Notes: generated by a model from the sequence alone, not told the origin. A stretch of 64,000 bases of DNA from Branchiostoma floridae (GCF_000003815.2 NC_049982.1:30431662-30495661); one strand, 5' to 3'. Positions 33,541 through 49,623 are shown, counted from the stretch's first letter. Numbers and translations are program-made.

Positions 33541-34339
33541 TATTCACACACATAAACTACACATACAAATACTCCAATTCACAAACCAACAAATGACAAT
33601 AATGTAATGAAATTTCCATGAAGATTCTCCAAACGACTTCATGTCTATTACCGTAGTCTGTTAATACTTTGTCCTTTTGCCTCCTTGTCTAGATACAACT
33701 TGCCACTTATTAGCGCGGTTCAAGCTGCCCCATATTTCATGTCTAGTTAATGACCCATCCGTCATACAGTTAAATAAGTGTGTAAATTCTACACAAAGGA
33801 CTCTCCACGTACAACAGAGACCTACGGCTGGACTTCTCCCTCATTACCTCATTTGATTGATAAGTATAATTATCCTTAATAGTGGTAACGCCCGTTATTG
33901 TACGTGTGTTAAGTAATCGAGGAGTGTTTCTTGATGTTTTGTTGCGGTGGTGTTTTTACAAAACGTTTGATAAACGCTGTTGTATGGCTTAAGTAGAGGG
34001 TGGTATCTTGGAAAAGGCATAGTTTGAAGGGCTGCTGGTGCGATTATGGTGTAGTATGTACCGCCGCTTGGGGTGAGGCAAAGTTCGTCAATTAGCGAGG
34101 CCGTCAAATTTGTCAACTGTGGTGCCGAGGGAGGGGCACAGGAAAAGGCCGATTACCTCAAGACTAGGGGCCTGGGTTTCGTCTCCTGAATTCTCTCATG
34201 CGTTTGGATGTCTGTGTGTGTGTGTGTGTGTGTGTGTAGAAACTGATGGTTCGTGATCGCCGCTCTGAAAATGATCCGTCCTGACAGGTCGTATTTACCG
34301 CTGCCCCCCACCCCACCCCAAAAAATAAGGTTCAACATC

Positions 34340-37300
34340 TGAATGCGAGTGACGGATATGATTCTGGAAGACTACTGACATTTCGGAGAAAATGTCAGAT
34401 CGTCTGTCGATAGCGCATTTAGAGACCAGACTGGCCGGTATATAACATAGAAGGATGGGTATCTTGGTGGTTTAATAGTTCTGTCTGCAAGCGCTCGGAC
34501 AGACTGTAGTCTACGGAGAGTGTTCGCCAACCGGGCCACTGTTTATCTATGTGAATCGAGGGGGTTGTCTCTCTGTGATAGTCCGTGTTAAGTGACGATA
34601 TCCAGCAAAACATGACCCACTCCAATTCTCGGACAAGGTATCGGCGTCTACCGACCCTGAGATCAGCGATTCACCCAAACAAATAAATCACGGAAAAATT
34701 TGTAGCGCTGACATGTAAGGAAAGGTGATCTGATGCAGCAAGGTTTTGCGGTAGGGGCAGCGGCGACCTGTTTTACTTTTGTTCCAGACAAGGGGCGCCA
34801 AATGTCTTCAGGGCAGGACTTTTCCTCCGTTGTTGGGCCAAGTTTTAATAGGGTGCCGTTTAACCTGTGCAGAATAAATCACATACGTCCTGTCAGTCTA
34901 GCGGACAAGGGAAGGGAGGGGAAACAAGAAGAGCTGTGTCTCTCACAGAAAAGGTGGGCGCCGGTGGACCCTCGGGCCACAAGCATCCCCCAAATCTTCT
35001 GTCATTAGTATCCTCATAATTTTCTCGCCTGGGGGAGATGACGAGACAGCTGAGTGACCATTAATACGTTTCTCTCTCCTTGTCTGTTCAGGCGTATGAT
35101 TATCAATTGATGTCGAGAGCTCGCGACTAGGCACTCAAATCGCCCGGACAACCCCTACACCATATGTGTGGCAAAAACGGTGGACAGACGGCTTAGAAAG
35201 AATATAGAGCCACACGGACACAACAGGTGTGGACACAAACACAGAAACGCACAACTTGTCGGAGTAAGGTTTTGAGGAAACGGTTGGGAATGAACAAGAA
35301 GAAAGGGGACACCGCTTACAGACACCTGCTCAATCGTTCGCTTCACTAACTCGGAAAACTAATTTAGAGTCGGACAAACACGAGAGGCATGTGTGCAAGG
35401 ACTTTAGCAAGGCGACCCCCACTTTAGCTATAGGTTCAATCAAAGCTAAGCATATCGTGTGCCCATGGGTTGAAACCGTTTCTATTACACACTAAAGTGC
35501 CCACAAGAATTTCAAACAGGTATGCCCCCCACCCCCCTAAGGCTTTTTTCGTAGTTAACAATCACTAGTTCGGAAGTGTTCGGGATTTTTGTACAGAGAC
35601 AGAGGTTGACACTTAAACCACGTTACCTGTACAACAACAACAAGGACAAGATAAACATCTGAAGGATTAAAACGCCGTCTTAAGGTGCATTATTAAAACA
35701 TGACTAATATGCCACCACACCAATAGATAAGATCGCAACCGAAGGTCCTTGCACACACGACAACAACAAACACTAGCACCGTTTTAAATTACACTTAACA
35801 CCATTTTTTGTGGACAGGTGTTGCGGTGTCTCTCTTCAAACAAATTGCTGTTACGTTTTCCTGCGCTCTGATGCGATCCATTGAATATCAAGTGACCGAG
35901 TCAACTGCTGTTTTTTGATCTTCTACTTTTGGTGATGTGTTTACATCGTATTCAATCCCTGGGTGTTTAAAGACATAAACGCCCATGAAAAGTTACAAAT
36001 GGCCATATTATCGCATGTATTCAAGTTTAAATGATGAGGTAATTAGGTGTGATGAGAGTGCGGGTGAGTGCACTAAATAGAGGTTGGTTCTTACATTGTA
36101 TATATTCTGTCCATACTTGTTAGAGTCGTATCGGAGGTTTGAATTATTCGTTTCAACTGAAAATATAGTAGTGTAGCACAAAAGTGCCTTCTTTGTGTAG
36201 AGAGAGCAACAAAAATGTAATGTGAAAACTACACGTGAAAATTGGCGGGTTACAACATATACATGTATGGCATGCTGACATTGTTGAACTGTCGTTTGAA
36301 ATTCAGTTTGCCCTTTTGAACAGAACTCCATATTCAAACATTTTGGTCAACTCGCAAACGTACCTACGACAGTTGGCAGTGTCAGATCATTTCTGATTTG
36401 AGTGACCCGCCCTATAATAGGTTTAAGTCATCAGCAAAACGCCCAATCTTGTTCGCATTACTTACCTCCGACTTCTCGTCGTCAATTTGAGTTGACAAAG
36501 TCTTTGATCTCCCGCCCAGAGTAATTAGAATGTAATTTACACGGCTAAGCGTGAGTCACTCACATGCTCCGTGAACTGAAGAAACTAGACTTCTTTTTCT
36601 TCTCTATACTTAAGTTTAGTAGCCACCAACATTTGTGGGTGCCGAGAGGGTTTGCTGAGTGTTGTAGGGAAAGGTTACCCCCAGTGCCCCCCTGTTTTCA
36701 AACAAAACCTCTTTTATCAGGTAATTTGCCTGCTAATGTGCACTGCAGGCGGTATACCCGAGGCCAGGCCAGACCGGGGGACACGCTGCAAGAAGCTCTC
36801 TCTCTCTCACACACACACACACCACTATCTCACACAGAGATCTCCGAACGCGGTGCCAATTTGCCCTCCAGCAAAACGCTGCTCAATTATCAGCAATTAA
36901 GCATTCTGCGTCGAAATTGCTGCTTTTCAAAAGTGGAACGGGATGGCTGACCGAATGTCAAAACGTGGGGGAGAGGAGATCTTATCTCTAGTCTGTGTCT
37001 CAAAACTCCCTTTTTAAAGCCCAGCATTCACGGAGTCTTTCTAGTCTTTAAGTGGGACAAACTATTAAGGGGCGCTATCGCCGGGGTGTATGGGGTTGAG
37101 CTTCCACAGAAGCCTCGCCGGCCAATTATATTTCATTATTCAATCAAAATCCAGTTAACCCATTCGTCGGATCATAATAGTTCTTCAGAGTACCCCTGCC
37201 AGAGTGAGGAACACCATGTCTGAAAAGAGCTCGCAGCCGATTCGCAGAATGTACATCTCAGATGGATTCAATTAGACGTTGGGCTAACAGAGAGCAGGTC

Positions 37301-37700
37301 CCGGCTGGATCGAATGCCGGGGTGGCGCCAAGACTCGGGCGGCGAGAGTCGCCAAGCCGCCCCAAAGTTATGACTTGCGGCCGGGCCTGCTGGTGAATCT
37401 GGCTTTCTCAAAGGGAGGGGCCTAAAAGATGTCTAAACTGTTAACTGTGTACTGTCTCCTAAGATCACGTCACAGATGATCATTATACCGGAAAGGGTAG
37501 TGAGTAACTAACAACACAGTGAGACAGTCTGCTGGTTTTTTCATGTCAACAATGCAGTCCTTGTGACTTGCTAAGAAAAAAAAAACTAAACCTGTACTAC
37601 GACATTGAATAGAGTTATGTGCATTGTACCTAGTAGTAGTTGTACAGAGAATTTTGTTCTTTAATGACAATACAATTGTCTTCTCAAATTATCACGGAAG
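34340..37700. other. Gene-free stretch; possible regulatory sequence
   Basis: Unique-looking sequence with no exon supported. Short frames occur, but none has splice sites, motifs or signal peptides. A short CT/CA run lies near 36799-36825. CTTTGATCT at about 36501-36509 resembles a TCF/LEF-type site, which alone proves nothing. Confidence 0.3.
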
Positions 37701-37718
37701 CTCATCTGTGTTGGTAGT

Positions 37719-37800
37719 AATCATAGTACAATGCTAAACCTGAACATTTGCTTTGTGTATACTTTTGTGTTGGAAGAAAGTTTAGCATTGTACTATAATT
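37719..37800 (+). ncRNA. miRNA-like hairpin candidate
   Basis: A 21-nt arm, AATCATAGTACAATGCTAAAC, is complementary to GTTTAGCATTGTACTATAATT at 37780-37800 with one C-A mismatch. The spacer is 40 nt. The total of 82 nt matches a pre-miRNA. Against a miRNA: the stem does not extend below or above the 21 bp, and the loop is large. It could equally be a chance inverted repeat or a MITE remnant. Confidence 0.25.
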
Positions 37801-38195
37801 GTGTTCTCCTATCTCTAGATAAATTAGTCCTGCAAAAAGGCCACATACCTCAGATACAGTCTATAAATATTCTAAGATCATACAGATAAACATGTTTCTT
37901 TATGTAATACAAGGATATATGTGTATATGTGTATATATGGATTTCTGAAGCACATCTATAATAATGATAATATCGGGTGTATTTGCAGCCAGTAGGTATG
38001 TGTTGAGTAATGTGGCTGACTAACATGGTTTATAGCATACTATATAAAACATATGGTACATAATAGATAGTCTCATAGCATGTTACTAAACTCTGTAGAC
38101 ACTATACATTGAGTGTGTAAAACCCAGTCTTGTCTCATTGAATTCTACAGACCTTTTTCAAACACAAAGACACTGGCATCATCCCTAACCTTGAA

Positions 38196-38464
38196 GTTGA
38201 AGCCAGACGGTTCCCGGGGCCTGCACAGGTCAGTTCCTCGGCTCCAGGGCCAACATGCCGCCGAGGAAATAATTCTCCAACACTGGGGCCGAGGAACTGG
38301 CCTGTACGGGCCCTGAAATGGCTGAAAACAGTTTGGCTTCCTGGTTACATCTAGCCTGGATAACAGACCCCAGCCCAATCTCAATATCTATCTTTTTAAT
38401 TTCTGTCAAAAATAACTATGATCTTATATTTTTGAGATCGGGCAAGGGTCTGGTATCCAGGCTA
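38196..38464. mobile_element. Two adjoining MITE-type inverted repeats
   Basis: CTAGCCTGGATAACAGACCC at 38351 faces GGTCTGGTATCCAGGCTAG at about 38446-38464, a short member of the family at 32022. Just left, GGGGCCTGCACAGGTCAGTTC faces GAACTGGCCTGTACGGGCCC (about 38216-38315). Confidence 0.7.
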
Positions 38465-38830
38465 GATAACATGTACATAATTCCTAAAACATACATACTT
38501 CATACCGAAATCACTACATTAATACTGTACATACATATATACACACACAGACATCCACGCTATTAATATTATTTCATCAAACCCTGTTACACGCTTGGTC
38601 GGCCTCACGTCTTCCAGGAACAATCCCGGCGTCTTATCTGATGATCTCCTTATGATCCTCCATATTTCTGAGTCATCTTCGTGTGTCATGCCTGGTTTGT
38701 TTCTACAAGACGAGCTCGTGACTGCTCAGGATAAGATGACACGAACGTGCGGTAACAGGAAATTACTACTGATCTGTTCATCTGGGATACATAATGTGTG
38801 CTAAGCGTCATATCTGTACAGGGCTATTAG

Positions 38831-38970
38831 GGGTTGGTTGGTTGGTTGGTTGGTTGGTTGGTTGGTTGGTAGGTTGGTTGGTTGGTTGCTTGCTTGCTTG
38901 CTTGCTTGGTTGGTTGGTTGGTTGGTTGGTCGGTTGGTCGGTCGGTTGGTTGGTCGGTCGGTTGGTTGGG
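38831..38970. repeat. (GGTT)n microsatellite
   Basis: TTGG/GGTT tetranucleotide run with TTGC and TCGG variants. It produces Gly/Trp/Leu/Val- or Pro/Thr/Asn-rich chance frames. Confidence 0.95.
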
Positions 38971-41900
38971 TTGTTACTTGAATGCTTGCTAGAGGTTGGT
39001 GTCTTAGTTCTTTGGTCTGCTTGCAAGTTATGTTCATTTCACTACTTTTCGTATTATCTGTACTTAAGTTCGGCTCTTTGATGTTACTTCTTTGCACCAT
39101 TTTAGATAGAAATAACTCCTTAAAACCCAACATACTTCCTTCAACATTTTTGTACACTTTTACAGTTCACGAACTAATGTGTCATCACCGCCACTAAGTT
39201 TGTTTGTATCGTGCGGCAGGTGGTAGAAGCGAGAAGTTGTAAACTAGAACAATTATCCACCAGTTCTCTCCCCGGTATCGCCGTACATGTAGTTGTGCCA
39301 ACATGTCGGTTCACGTACGGTTGGTTGGCCAGGTCGAAAAGTGGTTTACATAAAAGTAAGACAATATCACGAAGGTCGCTTACTTTTTCTCAGTCAACCA
39401 CGTACAAAACCCTTTGTCTCAAACGTTTTTATATGACACCTAGTACAAAGATACGATCAGGGCATTGAGTTTTGGAATCACATGTATGTAAATATATAAA
39501 ATATCTGTAGGAAGTCGTTTTTTAGACTAGACAAAAGCGTTGGAAACAAAGGACGTATCGCTCAACTACTCTAAGCGCTCATTATTGACCTTACGTGACC
39601 TTTCCAGTGGCCACACGTAGCTCGGCATATACACGTATACACAACGGACTTAAAGCAGCTGAAAGATACGTATACACATCCAAATATACGGGCACACACT
39701 GGTTCTTAATCTGTTACTGAGTGCACTTGCTGTTTTGGTTGGAAGATAATTTTGATCGCGTCTTGCTATCGCGTATTATGTTTTCTATGGAAAAGGAGGA
39801 AAAAGGTGAGAGCGAGACACAGTGTAGGTTAGATTTAAGACAGGAAGTAGTCGTGTACGGTTGGTTGGAGGTTGTATATGTGTCGGAAACGGTGTGCCGA
39901 CTTCGTTTATACCTGGGGAAAACTATCCGGTATTACCACCCCGCAAGATCACACCATCCCCGCCGCTAGTAAATAAATAAAACAAGCGATGTAGACTCTA
40001 AACAGTACTTAAGATTTGGGGAAACATTTAGGCGAAACAGTCTAGAGCATTCAAGTATTAAAGACTTCAAGTGAACTTATGTTCGCGATGTGGCTTTGCG
40101 AAAACGTGTCAAAATATTCATTTAATATCCATGTACCAATCTACAAGGTATTTGATTACTGTATGTGAGTGAAACACGTGCGTACAGGTGTTTAATTCGC
40201 AGGTGTTGAGTCAAAGGGTGAGATCATTTACTCCACGGTCGGACACACTTGGAGAAACCGTCCCTTGCCATGAACAAGTGTTTCTAGTTTACCTGTTTAA
40301 AATCGTAGCACATATACAGTTTGGTATTTTTAAAAATAAAAATGGTATACACAAAAGAAAGCTACTCCCCAAGTTATTGTCTTTTGTTAAAGCGGGGATT
40401 TGGTGTGTATGTTTGTGTATATTTATTTCGGTAGGAACAAACGTATAGCGTGCAGAAAAAAAATATTTACCGGCACCGAGTGACCAAATAAACGGTGAAT
40501 TTCAAATCACCTGCCGCCGATGCCTTTGAATCTACCACGGTGCATCAGCTCTCATGATACACCGCAAATATGCCGCCTAAAGGCTTTCAACTGGTAGTTT
40601 GTATACACAGAGAACGCACAATGCACAAGGTCTAACCGCGTGCCAACGCTAGGAAGACGAATTATATGCGGCACGGTGGCATATACACAAACAATTTATT
40701 GTACGCACCCTCTCCAACGCTTAGCGGCCAGGTCAGTTCAAAGCTTACGGTGTTAGGTAAATTCCGTTTCCATCATCTCCCTCGAAATTAACACCAATAA
40801 ACTGGTTTTATTCTCCTACTGAATTGTTAATAGATACGACTCCAACAAACACACACATCTTTTAACGGTAAACGGTTTAGAAGCTGCGGTGAAAATATAC
40901 ATCCAAGCTATAGCTGTAATAGATAGAACCTAGTGCTATTGCACTAAAAAAACTGAACCTCAGTGTATAATCGGTTCTTATTGCATTGATTTTAATAGCC
41001 CGTACACACACACAGACACACACACACACACACACACACATGCGCGCACACATACTCCGATGATGTATTGGGAAACATGCGGTAATTTCCGTAATGTGGA
41101 GTAAGCGCATTTTAATCGCTCAATCCCCCATAGCCTTGTTCACATGACCAATTCATCAAAAGGCGTAATGACTTGGATCGGTTCAGCTCCGCTTTGGAAT
41201 AACTAAAACCCACTACAGTGTACTCGGAGATTATTCAAATTCGTTTTTAAAAACTCTTTTTAAGAGGATATTTCATATTTTGAATGTGTAACATACCAAG
41301 ATATCAGTAGTATTTGAGAAGTATAAGTATATATTTTGACAGTCAAATTGTATACATTTTGACAGTCAAATTGTCATCCTATATTCTATTGGCTCTAACA
41401 AAGAACAAGATTTGAGTATATGACCGAAAAAGAGGGGGGGGGGGAGGAAATATAACAGACGTATGAAGCATTATATTTTAAAAACAATTTTGATGGTCCC
41501 GATTTCAAGTAACACAAAACAGGTACCAACACTATCATATATGAGCTACGCTGATATTTGTACGTTGCAAATTCAATAAGTTGCTAGGAATTTTGCAATC
41601 TTCACAGAGAATGATTATAATTCATCTTTGACTTATTTTTCTTCTGGTGTATATAAAAGAATTTCGCTACACAAAGAAGCCAATATGTCGTATAGGTCCC
41701 ACGGTTGTAGGGAACAAGTTGACCATATGGCGCTCTCTCGCACTGGGGGGAAAATTCGATACAAGGCTCGACTGGCTTCAACCAAATTTATTTCTCTGGT
41801 TCAGAGTTCAAAATTGATGACAAATTCATGACAAGGCATATAATTCGTGCATGCAAAATGAATGAGGCTCTCGCGACCCCTGTATAAGAAATTGTCACAA

Positions 41901-44900
41901 AAAGAACCACTCTACAAGACAATGCCGAGTGACATACAAAACGTTGTCAGTAAAAAAAAGCCCGGCGCTCACCGAAGCTTGTAACGCGTGGTGTTCACAT
42001 TTTTGTCGGGAGAATGTGGTAGCGTGGAGGGAGAGGAAAAAAAGTAACAGCCGGTACGTTCTGCTCTGACGGGACCATTCAAACCAGTAGTCCGGAAAAT
42101 GACGAGGGGAACAACAATCGAAATGTGTGCTGCGATCGTGGGAAAATGAAGTGGCGAGGTTAATGCGAGGGTAGCATTTATTTACCCCGATGTTTGCCGC
42201 ACGCTGTACCTGTCTTTGTCTGGCGGGCGCAGAGCCATTTGTACCGCCTGGTGGTCGACTGCGTGCCCCTTTCTTCGTCATGTTGTCGAGAAAACATATA
42301 AATGTGGACAAAACAGGGTTGAAAGGTGACCATTTCTTCTCTCCTATGGACACAGGAGGATCGTGTGAGAGGAAGAGAAAGAAAATCGTGACCACCGCTA
42401 CACCTAAGGAATGCACAGCCTCCATACAACATGGCATGTGGTGCGGAACCTGCTTAATCGACACGAAATTTCTTCATTGAATTTGAATTGCCACTTTTAC
42501 TGTGGTCAGCCTTTTTCTCTTTACGGGTGACCTCGCCCGCTAGCGGTCAAACTTTCCCCACATTTTGAACATAAACACAAATCGAAATTTTCGATCCCAA
42601 TTCGATATCTGTATACTATGACTGAACAATATGTAAACATGTGACGCTATCTTCTCCGTATTTTCTATTATTTTTTGTCAAACCTATAGCTGCGTCAAAC
42701 CTACGTCTCAAATACTGGAACCGCACGACGAAAATTTCTAAGAATTTTGGACGATCACCGACCTGTATAAAACTATTAATCAGTCTTTTATCTCCGAGAG
42801 AATTCGACAGGACCGGTATACAGAGAAGCCCGAGGGTTCGGGAAAGACGACCAAAACACATGTCAGCCAAAAAGTTAGCCACCGCCCGCCGAAAGGCAAA
42901 AGTCACACCCAGTACGGTATATACACATCTCTAACATATCCACCCCCCTCCCCACACATGCTAGACTCGTCTACTATATAAAACCACTGTAAAATTCAAA
43001 GCAACAGTTGCTTGGACGTCTCTCAAATCGACAAGTTTGTAGCCAGCTAACTTTCCCATCTGTACGGTTCTCCAAACGCCATACGACCATTAGGGCACCC
43101 TTAATAGACCCATCAGAACCCTATTCATATGCGGCCGTCGACAGCTCAATGACCCAATGATTGCTTGTTAATAAGGTATAGAGAAAACTTTTGCGGTGGG
43201 GGATAATGTGTACTTTACAGCAGGGACCATTGTTTGTCGAGTGTGGGAACCTGAGGTTATGGGAGACCCAGACTGCCGTGTTGAAAGGGGAACAAATGTT
43301 GATAGGGAGTTTAGTGGCTGGGGGCCTGTACACGGAAGGAACAGGAGTTTATGGTATACATTACAAACCAAACAGCGAGCGCGCGTCTAGAAACCACCTC
43401 TGAATTAGCCTACGAACACACACTAGACCAGACTGATCAAACCCACGATATATCCATTCCTGTTCCGGTCAATCTCTTTGCAAATTAAGACACTAGAAAA
43501 ACGTACAAAATTCTTCCAGTCGTAAAAGAAAAGATTTCTGTTTTGGTCGTTACTGAAAAGAAAATCCCAAAGGGATTTTCTAAATTTAGTGAGTCGATTG
43601 AAGATTTGAAGTGGTGGGGACAAGTGTTGAATGTTGGGTGAAGATCTCTAGAAGCAGGTGCCGTTTTGAGGGACCACATCTTTACGAAACAGAATCCTAG
43701 CTACCAAACACACTACCGATTCAAATATCCTCACAAAAAAGACCAGAGAAAATGTCAATATTGAAATTCACTTTTCTTCAAAGTAACGGAACAAACTATA
43801 AAAAAAGAACCATCTCAAATATCACCGAGTTCGAATACAAAGTCTACAAATGTCACCTTTTTACAACAAAGAAATACGAATCGTTTTATACAACCATCTG
43901 GTTTTTAATGTGAAGGTACTTCAGAACTTCGCCCAATAGTTCCAAAACGGTGGTAGAGTGCGTTTATTCCACCACGACTTAATATCATGTTTCCCGAACA
44001 TTTGACCTTTCAAATGCTTGATATTAAAATCAATATTGCCACAATATTTAGTCCCATATTTTCATACGATCCCTTTGTATGGATTACCTCCTATAAACTT
44101 TCAGTCCGAAACAGCTCTATGATATCAATTATTTCCTTGTTTGATTTCTTCTCTTTTACAATTTTTGTAAGTTTATATATTCATTTCGGAAGTGTATGAT
44201 ACATTTTTGAATGATAAATATACAAATATACTTCGTAAAAACGAACCTGCTTGTTATCTTTTAATAAGCGTATCCGCGACGTAATTTATTTCCCCGTGCA
44301 CAGAACTCTTCCTGTTTCAAGTTCGTAGCAATTTCTTTTTTTTTCCTGGTGTATTTTGAAGATTAGTACGGATTTTTGAGGCCTGAAAACGGCTCTTATG
44401 ACAACCCTTCCCCACCCCAAAGCAGTCGGGTACCCGCTATCTCCCCAAATCCTACAGGCGAAGCGAGCAGTAATTATTGCACAGTTCGACTGAAAACGAT
44501 ATTAACCCTGTAGCCAAGAGACCGTTTACCTCCGTTATCGTAGCCGTGCACGAATTTTCAGACCCGGGCGAAATTAAAATAATAACTACATATCGCTGCG
44601 AGCAAAATTTGATGGGGACCATATATTGTGTCAATGGGTAAAGTCAATTATTGCACGCTTAGCGACCCACAATGATGAAAATATATCTATCACCATCACC
44701 TGCCAAACAGTGTAATTAAAGTTGTGTAGTCATTCCAAACCACTATAATGGGCCCGATATTGTATTACACTCTATCGTTATTGAATTGTAAAGAACGTTT
44801 AAATGACAATGATATCACATGGGACTCGACGATTGAGCTGCGCTAATGGTGTGTTACATTTGATATGCTCCGAACTATTAATTTTTAGGGGAAATTATTT

Positions 44901-47900
44901 CCCCCAACGAGGGTGTGGGATTCGCAGGGAGCTCAATTGAGGGGTACGCTCCAGAAATAATATATTGTTAATGAAAGGCAATTGAAGAGGGTCCCATAGG
45001 ATAGAGGGCCAGCGGTGCGGTGGTTTGAAACCGCAACTGAAAGGTTTTATGTACAAAGGGGTTATCACACCTATTCTCAACCCACCTACGTATTAAAAGG
45101 AAAACTTTACTGCTACCAGGAACTGTACGACACTTTCTTTACACCCTTGTTTCGCTTCAAGACGATGGCTTTTAAGATTTCTTAGAGACCTTTACAGAGC
45201 GCGTTTGTATTGGGACAACACGGCATGTACGTATACACACACAAGCCGAACGCCTGGCTATATATGTGTTTACACAATGTTTGTATTGGCAATTATGTCA
45301 CAAAACGTAATCAACGTAACTAATGATGTAGAAATGTGCGATGGAGGCTTTTGGAACAACACGCCACCGAGTAATCGCGAGAAAAGATACGGGGATGGGG
45401 AGATTGTATACGGGTAGCTACGTCCCGACTTTGCCGCATATATACCAGTGGTTCCGATGTGTACAATATTTGAAGCTGTTTGGGAATAAACAGCACTTCA
45501 ACAGTACCAACAAATAAGAGTTCAAAAGCACCAACAACATCCGACAAGAAAATGGCCAGCAGTTCATCGAGAAAAACACAGGTTTGAAAAGCAAAGAGCA
45601 CGGTCACATGCATTCGAACAATAGACAGAGAGCATACAGCAAGAGTCACCGGCCTACACGGCAATTTTTTCGATGAAAGCTCCTTGGTCTATGAATCTTC
45701 ACCGGGTGTTCAAAACATACTAACTCGCCATATAACACGCAAAATGTTTATCTAACGTTACATACGAAGAAAGGGAAGTTAGCGTTGTTTTCACAATATC
45801 CGGATTTAAATTTTTGTATAACAGCACAATATTTTTTTACGTACCTCAATAGAGTTTTCGGTGTACGTACCTACGATACATCAAAATTAACACACAACCC
45901 GCTAAGGGACCGGTATACGTCTTTTTTTGACAATTTCTATTTCAGTCCTTTGTCTGATGTTAGAGCATTTTTTGTTTAATTTTTCTTGTATTCATTGATA
46001 AGTGATTTATCATTTAGTAATACTGATACCCGAGCATCGAGTGACTCTGTGCTACGGACGGCACTTGTTCACTTGCACGCCGAGAAAGAAAGCCAAGCGT
46101 GCGCTTCTCCAAACCACTGCTATACCCTGGATATCACTTCTCCAACTTGTTTCCTATAGTTACCATTTCATATTTTATGAATATGTGGAACGTTTACAGA
46201 AAAGGTCATAGGTAAGATATATATTCCTCAATGGGTTTACGCAAGAAATTGCTTTGAATTTTTTTAAGCAAATGTACTACGATCTTATTACTAGTATTAG
46301 CTTTCCTGTCGAAGTACGTAACACATTGAGAAACGTATAATTCTGTAACTATTTTGTTTAAACGGTTGTTGTGCATTTGGCAGAATGATACTTGGAAGAA
46401 TATTGTTCCCGTTCTGGTTCTAGAAACTGGTTGGTCATGCTGACTTGTCCACTGGGACTGAGAGAAGCCACACAACAAATGTGATAAACACATGCACCCT
46501 CACACCACATCCCTGGAGAATATCATCACACCACGCCGACCAAATCAACTCCACCGACAAAACAAAAGGGCGGGAAAATCACGACAAAGAACAATTCTCT
46601 CATTATCGGCTTTACGGTCTAAATTGTCTAAACAACCGCGGGTGTCAACCACTCGTCTTTTCTTCACGCCTTCCTTGAAGAGGTGTAAATGACTTAGACA
46701 AACGTTTGTTTCTTGTTGTCGTGCCATTTACCTAAGAATCGTAATCGGATTTTAACAGGTCGACTGCTGGTGGTATACCGTCTCCAGAAAAAAACAATCG
46801 TAACTTTAAAATGTTTTTGAACCGTTGTTCTTATGTAAAACTTGTAGAGGATATTGTCATATGATACACGTTGGACCCAAATCTAGAGCCGAAAAGCTTG
46901 TAATTAAAACAATGCTTTAGTACCCATAAGGGACCGGCAATAGCTTCCACTGGGGGTGTTATATGGGGTTGGGGTATGACGGGTATAATATGCTATCAAT
47001 AACAAACTCGACAGGGTGAAATATTATACATTGACATATTGGAGGCTCAAAGTGATTATTCAAAAGCCGGCGTGTATTCGAGCTCCTACATTTTAGGAAG
47101 CATTTTAATGACCAAGGATTATGTTATACATTTATATACCGCATTTTAGTCCTGTTTTACACGGTGGTACATAAACGGAGGTTTGGTTGAGTGACATTTT
47201 AGTGGTGGCATGCAAGCCAAAGCAAATATTCTGACACCGGCCGAAACAGTATCGGCCGTGCAAGGTCCTTTTCCTATAACGGGACAGCGAGACTATAGAG
47301 AACACAGGCTGTGTCGGTAGAAGAGAACACTACAAAAACGAGCATTGCACACTTTTGAGGAGCGTTTGCACATTTATATAGCATGAATTCTGTCAACAAG
47401 ATCTTTTTACAGAGAATTTCAAGGGAATTTCTGGACGCTTTGTGTCAGAGATCGTTGTCCTTGGATTGATGGGGTCTTTATACGGTGTTGCTTTCACGAC
47501 ACAGCGGGTGTTGGAAGCTTTTTGACGGGTGACCCCTTAGCTGGAAACCCGGGGGCATCCTCGAGGTTTCAGCTGTCGGACCCCGCCACACTATTCTTAT
47601 AAACGTCCACACGATTTCCCAAAAATAAATATAACATCTCATCATATAACAAGTCTAGTACATAATGTTCATATATATTCGCGAAAGCTTTTCGTAATTT
47701 CGTGAATTTTTACGGCAACAATGAAGCTGCTATGTCGTCGGAACAAAAGCATTTTCAACATAATATACAATTGAAAAATACAGGGCACATTTACAATAAT
47801 ACATAGTATATCTTCCATCCATTCAAAGCACATACTTGCAAGGGTGTCGGCGAGTCTTCTGTGCCCATTTTGGACATATTTTGTCCCTTTATAATACGTT

Positions 47901-48036
47901 TGCGTGTCCGTGTGCTAGGCTACAAGCCTCTTTGTCCATTCAAGTTATATGACATAACTTACGCACAAGTAGGTATAAACTTTCCACTTACACAGTTCAT
48001 GTACAATGTTTTTTCTCTCTCTCTCACTCCGGTCTT
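38971..48036. other. Gene-poor stretch downstream of Msx
   Basis: Nine kilobases with no splice-supported exon. It includes a (CA)n run at about 41005-41045, a poly-G run at 41434-41443, and a short duplicated TTTTGACAGTCAAATTGT at 41334-41384. The unique sequence, especially about 44480-45090, may hold Msx regulatory elements; nothing in the window proves it. Confidence 0.4.
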
Positions 48037-49220
<1,184 letters not shown>

Positions 49221-49623
49221 TGGGCGGGGGTGAGTAGCGTGAAGACTGAAGCCAAGGGAACCTTGCTGCGGCGAATCCTGTAGGGTCATGTCCCTTCTCA
49301 GCCGCCGCTGTTTCCGAAGAACACGGTTTGCTAAGGATCCCTTCGACGCTGAAGTCCGACGGACGGGAGGGAGGTTGTGCCGGGGCGGTTGGTACGGTAG
49401 CCGGCGGGGAGGCAGGCGACTGGGGCCCGCCGGGAGACTGGAGAGGTGGCGGCCCGCTGTCGGACTGGTTCTGCTCCGTTTCCTTCGGCTTATCAGCCAT
49501 CAGGGAGGCGACACTGAAGGGCAGCTTCTCGGTGCTGGTCGGACTGCTCGCCGAGGACGGGGCCGAAGTTGTCGGCTTACTGAAGGCCGAGTTGCTGCTC
49601 GTCGGTAGCGTGGATTGAGCCAT
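49221..49623 (-). CDS. Msx: Msx homeobox transcription factor, exon 1
   Basis: The start is at M-A-Q-S-T-L-P-T. An upstream in-frame ATG at 49698 would add 25 residues without Msx character, so I prefer the internal start. The exon carries the eh1-like Groucho-binding motif L-P-F-S-V-A-S-L-M-A-D (residues 34-44), a second conserved motif F-S-V-E-G-I-L-S-K (91-99), and F-P-W-L-Q-S-S-R-Y-S-P-P-P (122-134). All are typical of Msx. It ends in phase 1 at A|GTAAGT after 134 codons. Between motifs it is rich in Ser, Pro and Thr. Confidence 0.95.

Noticed and set aside
38801-39157. Pro/Thr/Asn-rich 118-codon minus-strand frame
   Set aside because: Produced by the (GGTT)n microsatellite.
41895-42464. 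A 189-codon minus-strand frame in the gene desert
   Set aside because: No recognisable domain, no coherent hydrophobic pattern, and no splice or promoter context. The overlapping frames on the other strand are just as open.
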